Shown here in pieces: positions 19,200 to 29,153 of a stretch of DNA of 64,000 bases (positions are counted from its first letter, which is position 1; each line of letters opens with the position of its first letter). The notes beneath the pieces were generated by a model that was not told where the DNA came from, made no database searches, and saw only the letters and a list, made by a program, of their open reading frames with translations. The DNA is taken from contig NZ_RQGG01000005.1 of NCBI RefSeq assembly GCF_004769665.1, positions 16,295-80,294 on the forward strand, given 5' to 3'. The DNA is from Leptospira kemamanensis. Its GTDB lineage: Bacteria; Spirochaetota; Leptospiria; Leptospirales; Leptospiraceae. A program made the position numbers and the translations under genes.

Positions 19200-21218
19200 A
19201 TGACAGAAAAAGAAGCCACTTTGGGACGTTGGCACAAAGAATTTTTTGAGAACATTCACCTATTTGTAAAATCCGGCTTATCCGAAGCGGAAGCAAAGTC
19301 CATTTTAGAAGAATTTTTAGTCCTATCGCAAGCCACTCCCAAACCCAAGGTGATGGAAATCTTCCAAGAACCAGAACGTTTAGAAGAAATCGGTGTCTAC
19401 ACTGACATTCGTCCCGAACCACGCGATTTTATGCTCAAATTCCTCGATCCGATCATGAAAAAGTTCAAGGTCGAAGGAACAGAAAATCTAAAACTTTTGG
19501 ATGGAATCATCGGCAAATACCCTGTCACCCTCATTTCCAACCACCTAAGCCATCTGGATGCCCCAGCCATTTTCACTCTGCTTTACAACTCAGGCCCCGA
19601 AGGACGTAAAATTGCAGAGTCTCTTGTGTTCATTGCAGGCCGCCTCGCCTTTGAGCCAGACTTCACCCGCCTTGGACTCTATATGTTTGGAACCTTACTG
19701 GTTTGTTCCAAGAAAGACATGGCAGACAACCCGTCTCTATCCGATGTGATGACCAAGATTAATATGCGAGCCTTCCGTAATTCCCAGAAATTACAATCGG
19801 ATGGGAAAGTGATATCCATTTTCCCCGAAGGGACTCGTTCTCGGGACGGAAGGCTTATGCCATTTGTGGACACAGTGTACCATTATGTGGCAAACAAAGT
19901 CATTTTACCAATTTCCCTAGAAGGAACAGAAAAAATCCTCCCAATCGAAGGCCTTCTATTCAACCAAGCCGTTGGTAAACTGGTCATTGGAAAACCAGTT
20001 CTTGTGGGCGAGCTCACCAAACGAGAGATGGAAAGTTTTCCATCCCATATTGAACAAATTTCCTTCCCTGGCACCGGTGACAAAAAACAATTCATCATCG
20101 ATAACCTTGCCCTACTTGTGGGTAGCAACTTAAACAAACACAAACATGGAACCTACCGCAATTTGTATCGGGGAGATGTTCGCGAAACAAACCAACTCAT
20201 TTCTCTTCCGAAAAAACCGGAAGAACATGTGGTCATCATTGGTTCCTCCAATATGTCTGTTGCCTTCGCTTGTATCCTTGCCAACAAAAATGTTAAGGTA
20301 ACCATTTATCATCCCGATTCTGAAATGGTCGCAAGGAGTAATGAAGAAAGACGAGATATCATCCACTATCCGATTTACAAACTCCCACCAAACATCGAAT
20401 TTTCGGACAAACCAGAAGTTTTAGAATCAGCAACTTTATTTGTCCAAGGAACAAACCCTTGGGAATTTGATGCCGTATATTCCAAAATCAGAACCTATTT
20501 ACAAAAAAACAAATCACCGATGGTGAATGTGATCAAAGGATTTACTGGATCCAAAAAAGGACTGATCCTCGAAGACCTAAACGAACTTCTCCTCATTGAA
20601 AGAGAACGTTTGGCTGTGGTTTCAGGTGCTTGTTACCCAGACCAAATCATGGAACGTAAAATTTCTGGATTTGAAATTTCCGCCTTCGAAGATTCCCTCA
20701 TCCCAAAACTAAAGGAACTTCTCACAAATAATTATGTATTCACAAGAACTGCCATCAATTCTCGGGATACAAAAGGGGTGCAACTTGGTGGTGCCTTAAA
20801 AACCATTTATGCTCTCGCAATGGGACTTGTAGAAGGATATTTCAAACGTGAGTTAGGTGGAAATGTGGACAATACCCTCTTCCATTTAAGTAATCGTTTT
20901 TTCAATGAAATGGTATCCATCGGTGTTTTGTTGGGAGGAGATCCGACCACTTTTAATGGACTTTCAGGGATGACTGATTTTATGTTGGCATGTTTTGGTT
21001 CCGATACAAGAGATCGTAAGTATGGATATGACCTTGCTTATGGAACAAGACCAGAAAAGATCACCAATGGTTTTTACGGATTAAAAGTGTTACCAAACCT
21101 CATCCAACTGGATGAAAAACGTCATCCAATTGTAGCTTCTGCTTACAAAACAGTCATCCAAAACGAAGACTTTGATGTAGTCGCAGAAGAATTACAAAAA
21201 CAATTGGCTAGAGTTTAG
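19200..21218 (+). CDS. fused glycerophosphate acyltransferase - glycerol-3-phosphate dehydrogenase-like protein
   Basis: A 672-residue two-domain protein. Residues about 85-290 are a PlsC/PlsB acyltransferase with NHLSHLD (H115-x4-D120) and FPEGTRS (208-214). Residues about 340-670 follow GpsA order: a Rossmann start VVIIGSSNMSVAF, a Lys in VIKGF (K446), LGGALK (K534), GLSGMTDFMLAC (D593) and TRDRKYG. The GpsA Gly-rich motif GxGxxG is GSSNMS, so NAD binding may be altered although the catalytic Lys and Asp remain. The fusion would couple G3P formation to its acylation in phospholipid synthesis, or the second domain may only sense. It ends 11 bases into the convergent kinase gene. Confidence 0.85.
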   Translation: MTEKEATLGRWHKEFFENIHLFVKSGLSEAEAKSILEEFLVLSQATPKPKVMEIFQEPERLEEIGVYTDIRPEPRDFMLKFLDPIMKKFKVEGTENLKLLDGIIGKYPVTLISNHLSHLDAPAIFTLLYNSGPEGRKIAESLVFIAGRLAFEPDFTRLGLYMFGTLLVCSKKDMADNPSLSDVMTKINMRAFRNSQKLQSDGKVISIFPEGTRSRDGRLMPFVDTVYHYVANKVILPISLEGTEKILPIEGLLFNQAVGKLVIGKPVLVGELTKREMESFPSHIEQISFPGTGDKKQFIIDNLALLVGSNLNKHKHGTYRNLYRGDVRETNQLISLPKKPEEHVVIIGSSNMSVAFACILANKNVKVTIYHPDSEMVARSNEERRDIIHYPIYKLPPNIEFSDKPEVLESATLFVQGTNPWEFDAVYSKIRTYLQKNKSPMVNVIKGFTGSKKGLILEDLNELLLIERERLAVVSGACYPDQIMERKISGFEISAFEDSLIPKLKELLTNNYVFTRTAINSRDTKGVQLGGALKTIYALAMGLVEGYFKRELGGNVDNTLFHLSNRFFNEMVSIGVLLGGDPTTFNGLSGMTDFMLACFGSDTRDRKYGYDLAYGTRPEKITNGFYGLKVLPNLIQLDEKRHPIVASAYKTVIQNEDFDVVAEELQKQLARV

Positions 21219-23028
21219 GAATCGAAACAATAAAGACTGTTTGGCCAGGTTCGGAAAAAAAGCGAATTTGGCCTTTGTGTCTTTCTTCGACGGATTGTTT
21301 TACGATCCCAAGTCCAAGCCCGGTCCCTTCCCCTTTTTCCTTTGTCGAATAAAATGGCTCGAAAATACGTTTTTGGATTGCGGGAGGAATTCCTGGCCCA
21401 TTGTCTTTGATGGATACTTCCACATCGGTACTCGTTTCTTCCACTTGGATCGTCAATTTCCCTTTGAATTGCATGGCTTGTAAGGAATTGTAAATCAAAT
21501 TGGTCCAAATTTGAATGAGTTCATCTGGATATCCTGGGATTTCAGGATTGGCGTTGTACAATCGAATGCACTCAATTCCTGATTTCATTTTGTTTTGATA
21601 AAGTGTCAGAACCGTTTCAATGGTTTCAATGATATTGGTTTGGATTTTAGTAGAACCTCGGTCCATCCTTCCATAATTTTTCAAATTATAGACAATTTTG
21701 GAAGTTCGTTCCACTGCCAATCGAATCGATTCAATACTTCGTAAGGCATTCAGTTCATTTAAGATGATACTGAGTATGGGGGTGTTTTTTAGTTTTTCCA
21801 CAAAGGATGTATTTTCTAAGATATAATCGGAGATTCCTAAATCTACAATTCGATCCGCAAGATCATAAGCTAATTCAATGTTAGCGGAAGAGAAAAGGGA
21901 TTCTAAGTTCTTTTTAATTTTCCTTGTTTCGGAAAAACTATACGTTTTTGGTTTTACTTGGAATAATTCCGAAATCCATCGGATGATTTCTGTAGCTTCC
22001 TCATCCGAGTATTTTCCCATACAAGTTCTGATTTCAAGTAATCTGGATCCAAAATCACTCAACCTATTTTGCAATTGTTCACTAAATGCAGAAATTGCCG
22101 CCAAAGGGTTGTTAATTTCATGAGCAACACTTGCTACAAGTTGGCCAAGAGTCGCCATTTTTTCCGATAATATCAATTGGTCTTGGGTCTTTTGTAAATC
22201 TTCCAAAATTCGATTGAGTTCTTTTGTCCTTTCCTTAACTGCAAATTCCAGAGCTTCTTTGTTTTGTTTGGCTTCCGTGATATCGATCAAAATCGCAAGT
22301 AAAGTGATTCGACCATCATGTTTGAGTAGAGTATTGCCAGAAACGACATGTCGAATCTCCCCAGACTTCATACGGACACTCGCTTCCATACCCGTACTCC
22401 AACCTTTCTTTTGAACTTCTGCCATCAGTCTTGCTCGATCTACTTTTGTAATCCAAATATTCAAATCATGAGAAGTGTGACCGATGATTTCTTCCCGACT
22501 ATAACCAATTAGGCGGCAATATGCTTCATTGACATCATCATACCTTCCTGTTTCAGCATTGGATAAACTAACTGCCGCAGGATTTAAACGAAAGACACTC
22601 TCAAATAATTCCTTACTGATTTTTAATTCTTTTTGAAGGGCGTTAGCGAGTTTTTCTTTTTCTTTTAAAGCAGTGATATTTTGCCCCGCACTCAGGAGGT
22701 ATTTGCCATTTTCCACGATTTTTCCGCTGAATAAAATGGTCACAGTCTCTCCCGTTTTTGTGATGAGAGGCACTTCAAAATTCAAAACAAATCCCTCTGA
22801 TTTTAATTTGGAAAGGATGACATCCCGATCGGAAAGATTGGAATAAATCCCTAAATCAATCGTCGATTTTCCAATCACCTCTTCCCTTTTCCGTCCGAGC
22901 CAATTACAATATACTTCGTTTGCTTCAACATAAAGTCCAGTTTGCAAATCGGTTATGGCCATGCCGATTGGACTTTCGGCAAAACTGGTAAACCATATAC
23001 GATCTGTGATTGATAGGGCGGAATCCAT
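21208..23028 (-). CDS. cytosolic PAS-PAS sensor histidine kinase
   Basis: A 606-residue kinase without membrane segments. Two PAS domains (about 10-125 and 140-255), a coiled linker, a HisKA H-box SVAHEINNPLAA with H303, then a HATPase domain with WTNLIYNSLQA (N box), DNGPGIP, FEPFYSTK and GTGLGLGIV. About 110 residues are inserted between the H-box helix and the helix that ends in ERTSKIVYNLKNYGR, so the dimerisation hairpin is unusually long. No response regulator lies beside it. The stimulus is unknown. Confidence 0.9.
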   Translation of the reverse strand: MDSALSITDRIWFTSFAESPIGMAITDLQTGLYVEANEVYCNWLGRKREEVIGKSTIDLGIYSNLSDRDVILSKLKSEGFVLNFEVPLITKTGETVTILFSGKIVENGKYLLSAGQNITALKEKEKLANALQKELKISKELFESVFRLNPAAVSLSNAETGRYDDVNEAYCRLIGYSREEIIGHTSHDLNIWITKVDRARLMAEVQKKGWSTGMEASVRMKSGEIRHVVSGNTLLKHDGRITLLAILIDITEAKQNKEALEFAVKERTKELNRILEDLQKTQDQLILSEKMATLGQLVASVAHEINNPLAAISAFSEQLQNRLSDFGSRLLEIRTCMGKYSDEEATEIIRWISELFQVKPKTYSFSETRKIKKNLESLFSSANIELAYDLADRIVDLGISDYILENTSFVEKLKNTPILSIILNELNALRSIESIRLAVERTSKIVYNLKNYGRMDRGSTKIQTNIIETIETVLTLYQNKMKSGIECIRLYNANPEIPGYPDELIQIWTNLIYNSLQAMQFKGKLTIQVEETSTDVEVSIKDNGPGIPPAIQKRIFEPFYSTKEKGEGTGLGLGIVKQSVEERHKGQIRFFSEPGQTVFIVSIPKL

Positions 23029-23075
23029 AGTTTTCGGAGCTTAAAAGGTAGCGGAATAAGAAAGTCTGGCAATAA

Positions 23076-23111
23076 AAAAACCTACTTAAGAGAGTTCTCA
23101 AGTAGGTTTTT
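23076..23111 (-). terminator. terminator after rplQ, end of the ribosomal super-cluster
   Basis: Arms AAAAACCTACTT and AAGTAGGTTTTT enclose a 12-base loop. On the minus strand this is a GC-containing stem followed by a T run, about 30 bases after the rplQ stop. The A/T symmetry would let it work in both directions, but the downstream kinase is also on the minus strand. Confidence 0.8.
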
Positions 23112-23142
23112 CACCAAGGAATCCGTGTTAGCGGATTAGAAT

Positions 23143-23661
23143 CTATTTAGAAGCAGCTACTTTTTCTTTTTTTGCTTTCTTCGGTTTTTCTTCTTTTTTG
23201 GCAGGTTTTTTCTCTTCGCGTTTTGCTTTCGTTTCCGCTTTGAGTTCGTCTTGTGTTTTTCTATCCACAAGCTCTAAAATTCCCATCGCCGTGTTATCAG
23301 AAGGGCGATTCACAAGACGAATGATTCTTGTATATCCACCAACTCTTTCAGCATAACGATTTGCCAAATCCTTCAAAAGTTTGTTCACGATTTCTTGGTC
23401 ACCAAGGTGGCTATAAAGATATCGTGTGTTGTGAAGAATCGCTGCATTTTTCTTTTGTTCATCTAAATTTGCAAGGTTTGCATCTAGATTTTTTTTCGCT
23501 CTACTGATAATTCGTTCTGCATAAGAACGAGCCACTTTCAGCTTCGCAACAGAAGATTCAATTCTTTCGTGGCGAAGTAGAGAGATAACCATATTTTGGA
23601 TCATAGCTTTTCTATGATCAGCGGATCTGTTGAGTTGTTTAACTTTATTTCGTTTGTTCAT
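23143..23661 (-). CDS. rplQ: 50S ribosomal protein L17
   Basis: L17 binds 23S rRNA near the exit tunnel. The core (residues 1-125, with [16 protein letters not shown] and ERVGGYTRI) is normal. The 172-residue total is 45-55 longer than usual because of a Lys/Glu/Ala-rich tail ([16 protein letters not shown] and on). It is the last gene of the alpha operon, one base after rpoA, and is followed by a strong terminator. Confidence 0.97.
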   Translation of the reverse strand: MNKRNKVKQLNRSADHRKAMIQNMVISLLRHERIESSVAKLKVARSYAERIISRAKKNLDANLANLDEQKKNAAILHNTRYLYSHLGDQEIVNKLLKDLANRYAERVGGYTRIIRLVNRPSDNTAMGILELVDRKTQDELKAETKAKREEKKPAKKEEKPKKAKKEKVAASK

Positions 23662-23662
23662 C

Positions 23663-24640
23663 TTAAAAATCTCTCATACCGAAAGAAAGTCCCATAGAAG
23701 AAAGTTTTGCTTTCAATTCTTGTAAACTTTGTTCGCTGAAATGTTTTGATTTAGTCATCTCATCTTCTGATCTCTTAACGAGTTCACCAATGAAGTCAAT
23801 TTCCAAACTGCGAAGAACGTTAGTCGAACGAACAGAAAGTTCTAATTCTTCTACGTGTTTCGATAAAGCTGCTTTGAGTTTTTCATCGGCTTCATCTAGT
23901 TCTTCTTCTTCCTCTTCAATTTCTTCTTCAAAATTGATGAAAACAGTGAGGTGGTCTTTTAAAATTTTTGCTGCTTGTGCAACTGCATCTTCAGGAGATA
24001 CAGATCCATCAGTCCAAACTTCCATAGTCAATTTTTCGTAATCAGAACGTTGCGCTACACGAGTTTCTGATACTTCAAACAATACTTTTTGGATGGGAGA
24101 AAAGATAGAATCGATTGGGATCGTTCCGAGTACTTCGATGTCTTTCTTTTTGTCTTCCGCAGGAACGTAACCACGTCCTCTTTGGATTTCCAAATCCATA
24201 ATCAAATTGGCATCCTCATTGAGAGTGGCAATATGAAGATCTGGATTCATGATTTCAATGGAAGAATCTACCGCAAGGTCAGCGGCACGAAAGTATCCTG
24301 CCCCTTTGAGTTCTAGGTGGATTACTTTGCTTGCTTCTTTGTCTTCCGGCTCGTATTTGATTCGAACTTGTTTTAAGTTGAGAATGATACGAGTGACATC
24401 TTCAGCAACACCTTCGATGTAAGAGAATTCATGAGAAACTCCCTCAATGCGAATGGCAGAAATTGCCGCACCTTCAATCGAAGACATAAGCGTTCGACGA
24501 AGCGAGTTACCGATCGTTGTACCAATTCCTCTTTCGAAAGGTTCTGCAACAAACTTACCGTAGTTTGGTGTATTCACATCGGTAGTGAATTCGATTTTTT
24601 TGGGTCTTTTAAAACCTTTTAATAAATTCTTTGGAGACAA
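23663..24640 (-). CDS. rpoA: RNA polymerase alpha subunit
   Basis: RpoA (325 residues): N-terminal dimer domain with [16 protein letters not shown] [19 protein letters not shown], a linker containing an acidic run of about 14 Asp/Glu ([17 protein letters not shown]), and a C-terminal domain. The C-terminal SVRSTNVLR retains the Arg and Asn that contact UP-element DNA in E. coli. It sits at its usual place between rpsD and rplQ. The acidic linker echoes the acidic RpoC tail in this window. Confidence 0.97.
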   Translation of the reverse strand: MSPKNLLKGFKRPKKIEFTTDVNTPNYGKFVAEPFERGIGTTIGNSLRRTLMSSIEGAAISAIRIEGVSHEFSYIEGVAEDVTRIILNLKQVRIKYEPEDKEASKVIHLELKGAGYFRAADLAVDSSIEIMNPDLHIATLNEDANLIMDLEIQRGRGYVPAEDKKKDIEVLGTIPIDSIFSPIQKVLFEVSETRVAQRSDYEKLTMEVWTDGSVSPEDAVAQAAKILKDHLTVFINFEEEIEEEEEELDEADEKLKAALSKHVEELELSVRSTNVLRSLEIDFIGELVKRSEDEMTKSKHFSEQSLQELKAKLSSMGLSFGMRDF

Positions 24641-24665
24641 TGTCGTATCCTTCTTCTCTAAATTC

Positions 24666-25298
24666 TTACTTCGAGTACAACTCTACGATTACCTGTTCTT
24701 TCACAGGGATATCAATATGCTCTCTTGTTGGAAGTGAAGTCACTTCGCCAGAAAACTTGGAATAATCCACACTCACCCAAGAAGCAGTTCTGTTGATTGC
24801 TTGGGCTAGTTTGATATTTTCTTCGATGAAAGGCGATTTTTGAAATTTTTCACGGATTTCAATTTTATCACCAACATTCACTCGGTAAGAACAAATGTCC
24901 ACACGGTGACCATTCACAAGAATGTGTCTGTGTGCTACAAAGTTACGAGCTTGTCTTCTGGTGACAGCAAAACCCATACGATAAAGAACGTTATCCAATC
25001 TTCTTTCGAGGAATTGGAGTAAGTTCTCACCAGGAATCCCTGGAGTGTGAGCTGCTTCTTCAAAGTATCTACGGAATTGTTTTTCTAACACACCATAAGC
25101 GCGTTTTACTTTTTGTTTTTCACGAAGCTGAGCCCCGTATTCCGTAATTTTCCCTTTTTTCTTAGGAGGAAGACCTGGTGGATACTTTCTCTTTTCAAGG
25201 GAAGATTTTTCTTTATGTAATGTATGACTATTTTTGAGAAAGAGGTTAAGCCCCTCTCTTCTCATCAATTTAACAACTGGACCTCGGTAACGTGCCAT
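24666..25298 (-). CDS. rpsD: 30S ribosomal protein S4
   Basis: S4 (210 residues) nucleates 16S 5-prime domain assembly. Signs: [38 protein letters not shown] and the S4 RNA-binding domain [19 protein letters not shown]. It lacks the Cys zinc ligands seen in some S4 forms. It lies 9 bases after rpsK in the alpha operon. In E. coli S4 represses this operon; no matching pseudoknot was identified here. Confidence 0.97.
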   Translation of the reverse strand: MARYRGPVVKLMRREGLNLFLKNSHTLHKEKSSLEKRKYPPGLPPKKKGKITEYGAQLREKQKVKRAYGVLEKQFRRYFEEAAHTPGIPGENLLQFLERRLDNVLYRMGFAVTRRQARNFVAHRHILVNGHRVDICSYRVNVGDKIEIREKFQKSPFIEENIKLAQAINRTASWVSVDYSKFSGEVTSLPTREHIDIPVKEQVIVELYSK

Positions 25299-25307
25299 AT
25301 CTAATTC

Positions 25308-25721
25308 CTACACCCTTCTTCTTTTGCGTGGTCGGCACCCATTGTGCGGGAGCGGAGTTACGTCTTTAATGAGTTTGATTGATAGACCTTTTGTGGTCAA
25401 AGAGCGAATGGCAGACTCACGTCCAATTCCAGGACCTGAAACCATTACATCGACTTCCGATAATCCAGCAGCTTCAATTGCTTTGTCTGCTGCATTGGTT
25501 GCTGCTACTTGTGCAGCATAAGGAGTGGATTTTTTGGATCCACGAAATCCCATCATCCCGGAAGAAGACCAAGAAAGAACGTTTCCAGCCATATCGGTAA
25601 TCGATACGATTGTATTGTTAAACGAAGCTTGGATATAAACCTTACCCCGTGGAACGTTCTTTTTCTCTTTTTTCTTAACCTTTTTGGTATCTTTTTTATT
25701 CTTTGCGTCTTTTTCAGCCAT
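25308..25721 (-). CDS. rpsK: 30S ribosomal protein S11
   Basis: S11 (137 residues) forms part of the 30S platform beside S7 and S18. The core [18 protein letters not shown] through CRPRKRRRV is complete. A 25-residue Lys-rich N-terminal extension ([18 protein letters not shown]) precedes it, making the protein longer than the common 125-130. It lies 11 bases after rpsM. Confidence 0.97.
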   Translation of the reverse strand: MAEKDAKNKKDTKKVKKKEKKNVPRGKVYIQASFNNTIVSITDMAGNVLSWSSSGMMGFRGSKKSTPYAAQVAATNAADKAIEAAGLSEVDVMVSGPGIGRESAIRSLTTKGLSIKLIKDVTPLPHNGCRPRKRRRV

Positions 25722-25732
25722 GGACCTGTCCT

Positions 25733-26110
25733 CTACTTAGTAGCCTTTTTCTTATTCGCTACAGTCTTCTTGACTCCCTTACGGGTTCTAGCGTTGGTTC
25801 TTGTTCTTTGTCCGTTGACTGGAAGTCCACGTCTATGACGGAAACCTCTGTAACAACCCACATCCATCAATCGTTTGATGTTGAGGTTGACTTCGGAACG
25901 AAGATCCCCTTCTACCTGGTATGATTCTTCAATGACTCGTCGGATCGCGGCTTCTTGTTCGTCCGAGAGGTCCTTCACCCTGATAGATTCGTCAATTCCT
26001 GCTTTTTTCAGGATATTTTGAGAGGATGTCTTACCAATACCAAATACGTATGTAAGACCGATCACTATTCTTTTGTTTGATGGTAAATCAACACCCGCGA
26101 TACGTGCCAT
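25733..26110 (-). CDS. rpsM: 30S ribosomal protein S13
   Basis: S13 (125 residues) of the 30S head contacts the P-site tRNA and the 50S subunit. [22 protein letters not shown] and the C-terminal [19 protein letters not shown] signature are intact. The tail is Lys-rich. It follows rpmJ by 6 bases, the normal alpha-operon start. Confidence 0.97.
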   Translation of the reverse strand: MARIAGVDLPSNKRIVIGLTYVFGIGKTSSQNILKKAGIDESIRVKDLSDEQEAAIRRVIEESYQVEGDLRSEVNLNIKRLMDVGCYRGFRHRRGLPVNGQRTRTNARTRKGVKKTVANKKKATK

Positions 26111-26116
26111 ATCTTC

Positions 26117-26230
26117 CTATCTTTGCCTTTGTTTGTGTTTTGGGTTCGTGCAAATCACTCGGATTACACCTTTTCTGCGAATGACTTTGCATTCTGGACA
26201 GATTTTTTTGACTGATGCTCTAACTTTCAT
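26117..26230 (-). CDS. rpmJ: 50S ribosomal protein L36
   Basis: A 37-residue ORF beginning [14 protein letters not shown] and ending [11 protein letters not shown], the zinc-binding form of L36 with Cys11, Cys14, Cys27 and His32. L36 stabilises the 23S core late in assembly. It sits in the conserved infA-rpmJ-rpsM order, 9 bases after infA. Too short for automatic length cut-offs but unmistakable. Confidence 0.96.
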   Translation of the reverse strand: MKVRASVKKICPECKVIRRKGVIRVICTNPKHKQRQR

Positions 26231-26239
26231 TATAGTTTC

Positions 26240-26458
26240 CTATTTCTTTCTGTAAGTGATACGGCCCTTGGTTAAGTCATAAGGAGAAAGTTCCACAGTG
26301 ACTTTATCTCCAGGTAGAATACGAATGTAGTGCATACGCATTTTTCCTGAAATGTGCGCTAAAACCTTATGTCCATTCTCTAGTTCCACGCGGAACATCG
26401 CATTTGGTAACGGTTCTAAAACGGTTCCGTCAATTGTGATTGCTTCTTCCTTAGCCAG
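26240..26458 (-). CDS. infA: translation initiation factor IF-1 (CTG start)
   Basis: A 72-residue OB-fold protein that binds the 30S A site with IF2 and IF3 during initiation. The sequence after the start is [19 protein letters not shown] and it ends [12 protein letters not shown], the classic IF-1 form. The codon where Met is expected is CTG at 26458-26456. AGGAG lies seven bases before it, overlapping the adk stop (TAGGAG). An in-frame TAG two codons upstream excludes an earlier start, and the next ATG would remove 19 residues of the OB fold. So a CTG start is the best reading. Confidence 0.9.
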   Translation of the reverse strand: MAKEEAITIDGTVLEPLPNAMFRVELENGHKVLAHISGKMRMHYIRILPGDKVTVELSPYDLTKGRITYRKK

Positions 26459-26468
26459 GGTCTATCTC

Positions 26469-27032
26469 CTACTGGATTGATTTTAAAATAGTGTTAGTGA
26501 TTTCTTCCATACTTCCCAACCCATTGATTTGCCGAAGGATCCCTGTGCCTTTATAAAAGTCAATTAGGGGCAACGTCTTGGTGTTGTAAGTATGCAGACG
26601 GTTTTTGATGGTCTCTTCGTTGTCATCCGAGCGTCCTTCTTTGATCGCTCTACCTAGCAAACGTTTGACGAGTTCTTCATCAGGAACGTCTAGGTTGACA
26701 ACGGAGTCGAGCTCCATGTGAAGCTCTTTGAGGATTTCCGCGAGAGCCTTTGCTTGCTCCACCGTCCTTGGAAATCCATCCAATATGAATCCATTTGCAC
26801 AATCAGCTTCGACCAAACGGTCGCGAATTATGCCTATAACGACAGCATCTGGAACAAGGTCTCCAGCGTCCATAAATTTTTTTGCTTCAATCCCCATAGC
26901 AGTGCCATTTTTTACTGCGGCACGGAGGATATCGCCTGTGGAAATCTGAGGGATCTTGTATTTCTCTTTGATGATGTCAGCTTGTGTTCCCTTACCAGCA
27001 CCTGGAGGGCCCATAAATATGAGTCTCTTCAT
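26469..27032 (-). CDS. adk: adenylate kinase
   Basis: Adk (187 residues) interconverts 2 ADP with ATP and AMP. P-loop [33 protein letters not shown] and [14 protein letters not shown] are present. The length shows the short-lid form with no zinc Cys residues. It lies 3 bases after secY and its stop overlaps the infA ribosome binding site. The map gene (methionine aminopeptidase), often found between adk and infA, is absent. Confidence 0.97.
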   Translation of the reverse strand: MKRLIFMGPPGAGKGTQADIIKEKYKIPQISTGDILRAAVKNGTAMGIEAKKFMDAGDLVPDAVVIGIIRDRLVEADCANGFILDGFPRTVEQAKALAEILKELHMELDSVVNLDVPDEELVKRLLGRAIKEGRSDDNEETIKNRLHTYNTKTLPLIDFYKGTGILRQINGLGSMEEITNTILKSIQ

Positions 27033-27035
27033 TCG

Positions 27036-28415
27036 TTACACTCTTCCCTTGATTTTAGTCTTTTTCATGAAACCTTCGTAGTTTCTCATGAGGAGTTGGG
27101 CTTCGATTTGCTTTAACGTTTCGAGTGCCACACCCACCATAATGAGAAGAGAAGTTCCTCCGAATGTATACACTAAAGTTCCACCACCGGTATTCGAACC
27201 GAGGTTTAAGAATTTAATGATGAGATACGGAGCAAGAGCAAGACCAGCAAGGAAAAGAGCACCTGGTAAGGTGATTCGATTCAAAATTTTCTCAATCATT
27301 TCCTTGGTTTGGCTACCCGGACGAACACCTGGGATAAACCCACCGTATTTTTTTAGGTTATCAGCGAGTTCTTGTGGGTTGAACTGAATCGCTGTATAAA
27401 AATATGCAAAGAAGATAATGAGAGAAGTATAAATCACATAGTAAAATAGAGCATGGTACCAGATTTGTGAGAATGGGTTAAAATAATCCATAATCACAGC
27501 CCAACCAGCCCACTGTCCCCCTTTGGAAGACAGCCACTGCACAATCGTTTGTGGAAACAGAATGAGTGAGGATGCAAAGATAATTGGCATTACGTTTGCA
27601 CTGTTTACTTTGAAAGGAATGGATTGGCTACGAGCCTGCACCATCTTTCTTCCCACCATTTGTTTTCCATAATTCAGTGGAACTCGGCGAACCCCTTGGG
27701 TTAATATCACCGTTAGAGAAATGAGAACGATAAAAATAATGATAAGAATCAGGATACTGAGAGCATCAGAAGTATCAGAAGTAAACATCGCAATGAGTGC
27801 TTCTGGCATACGACCAATGATACCAGCAAAGATAATGAGAGAGATTCCGTTTCCAATCCCACGCTCAGTGATTTGTTCCCCGAGCCAAATGAGAAGCACA
27901 GTTCCCGTAGTGATGGATAACATCGCAATCGGTAAAAAGTAACCTTCGACAGATGGGTTAATGAGACCAGGGTATTTCGCTTGCGCTGTTCCCGATCCAG
28001 TAGACCAAGAATTCGCAAGTTGGATCACAGCAAGAGATTGAATCGCACAAAGGATGAGAGTTCCGTACTTAGTGTACTGTTGGATTTTCTTTCTACCCTC
28101 TTCCCCTTCTTTTTGCATTTTTTGCAAACTAGGAATGAGAACCATCACAAGTTGCATAATGATCGAAGAAGAGATATAAGGCATAATCCCAAGTGCAAAA
28201 ATAGAAAATTTGAGAAGAGCACCACCAGCAAACAAATCTACCATTCCAAGGAAACCTTCACTTGGATCGGCAGTAATGCCCGTCACAATCAAACTGTTGA
28301 TACCTGGAATGGTCACGTGAGTTCCCATTCTGAAAAGTAACAACATACCGATCGTAAATAGGATTTTAGATCTTAATTCCGGGATTCGAAAGATGTTAGC
28401 GATGGTTTGAAACAT
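27036..28415 (-). CDS. secY: protein translocase subunit SecY
   Basis: SecY (459 residues) is the channel of the Sec translocon, with ten predicted membrane helices. Signs: GINSLIVTG first loop, plug-region residues, [33 protein letters not shown], and the cytosolic [22 protein letters not shown]. It lies 3 bases after rplO and is followed by adk. SecE is at 52679-52867; SecG is not in the window. Confidence 0.97.
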   Translation of the reverse strand: MFQTIANIFRIPELRSKILFTIGMLLLFRMGTHVTIPGINSLIVTGITADPSEGFLGMVDLFAGGALLKFSIFALGIMPYISSSIIMQLVMVLIPSLQKMQKEGEEGRKKIQQYTKYGTLILCAIQSLAVIQLANSWSTGSGTAQAKYPGLINPSVEGYFLPIAMLSITTGTVLLIWLGEQITERGIGNGISLIIFAGIIGRMPEALIAMFTSDTSDALSILILIIIFIVLISLTVILTQGVRRVPLNYGKQMVGRKMVQARSQSIPFKVNSANVMPIIFASSLILFPQTIVQWLSSKGGQWAGWAVIMDYFNPFSQIWYHALFYYVIYTSLIIFFAYFYTAIQFNPQELADNLKKYGGFIPGVRPGSQTKEMIEKILNRITLPGALFLAGLALAPYLIIKFLNLGSNTGGGTLVYTFGGTSLLIMVGVALETLKQIEAQLLMRNYEGFMKKTKIKGRV

Positions 28416-28418
28416 GGG

Positions 28419-28955
28419 TTATTTTGTTTTTTTCTCTTCTTTTTTCTTTTCTCTGATAATGACTTTTCCACCTGCTTTTTCAATTTTCTCTTTTGCAGAG
28501 GCAGAAAAAGCATCTACCGTAATGGTGATGGCAGCAGTCACTTCTCCAGTTCCGAGTAATTTGATCGGTCCAACTTCTGACTTAATCAAAGACTTTGCTT
28601 TGAGAATTGCAGGAGTCACTTCTCCCGAAAGACCAGCTTTCGTAAGAGAAATCAAATTCACTGGTTGAAATTCCACAGAGAAGATATTCGTAAAACCACG
28701 TTTTGGTAAACGTCTGTGGAGAGGGAGCTGTCCACCCTCGAATCCACGTCTCATAGACGCTGCACGAGCTCTTTGTCCTTTGGAACCACGAGTGGAAGTT
28801 TTTCCCATTCCCGATCCAGGACCTTGACCCACTCGTTTCGGAGAGGTTTTTGCGCCTTCCGGAACGGGAACCAAGTTTTTGTTTCCGAGAGAAGTGGATT
28901 TTTTTGGACGTTTTGCGCCAAACCCACGACCTTGTTCGATTCTTTCTTGTGCCAT
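28419..28955 (-). CDS. rplO: 50S ribosomal protein L15
   Basis: L15 (178 residues) helps late 50S assembly. The loop GKTSTRGSKGQRARA and LPLHRRLPKRGFTN are typical. It is about 30 residues longer than E. coli L15, with an N-terminal stretch before VPVPEGAKTSPKRVG and a basic C-terminal tail (REKKKEEKKTK). It lies 4 bases after rpmD. Confidence 0.96.
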   Translation of the reverse strand: MAQERIEQGRGFGAKRPKKSTSLGNKNLVPVPEGAKTSPKRVGQGPGSGMGKTSTRGSKGQRARAASMRRGFEGGQLPLHRRLPKRGFTNIFSVEFQPVNLISLTKAGLSGEVTPAILKAKSLIKSEVGPIKLLGTGEVTAAITITVDAFSASAKEKIEKAGGKVIIREKKKEEKKTK

Positions 28956-28959
28956 AAAA

Positions 28960-29139
28960 TTATACCTTTTCCACTTTCAACAAGTAACCTACTTGTCGTA
29001 ACATCCCTTTCAATTGGGGAGTCATTTTGTGTTTTTTGGATTGACCTTTCTTTTTAAGGCCGAGAGCAATCAGAGTTTTTTTATGCATTGGGATGATACC
29101 AATGGAACTTCTTTCTTGCGTTACGATCACTTCTTCCAT
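28960..29139 (-). CDS. rpmD: 50S ribosomal protein L30
   Basis: A 59-residue [23 protein letters not shown], then [16 protein letters not shown] and [14 protein letters not shown]. This is the L30 pattern (beta strand, helix with K-x2-L-x-LGL, and V-x-Y/HLV near the end). Position between rpsE and rplO is the conserved spc order, 14 bases after rpsE. Confidence 0.95.
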   Translation of the reverse strand: MEEVIVTQERSSIGIIPMHKKTLIALGLKKKGQSKKHKMTPQLKGMLRQVGYLLKVEKV

Positions 29140-29153
29140 AGTCAGATTCCTTC

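Noticed and set aside
26240..26401. A shorter infA starting at the internal ATG
   Set aside because: It would lack the first beta strand of the OB fold, and no ribosome binding site lies before that ATG, whereas AGGAG is well placed before CTG.
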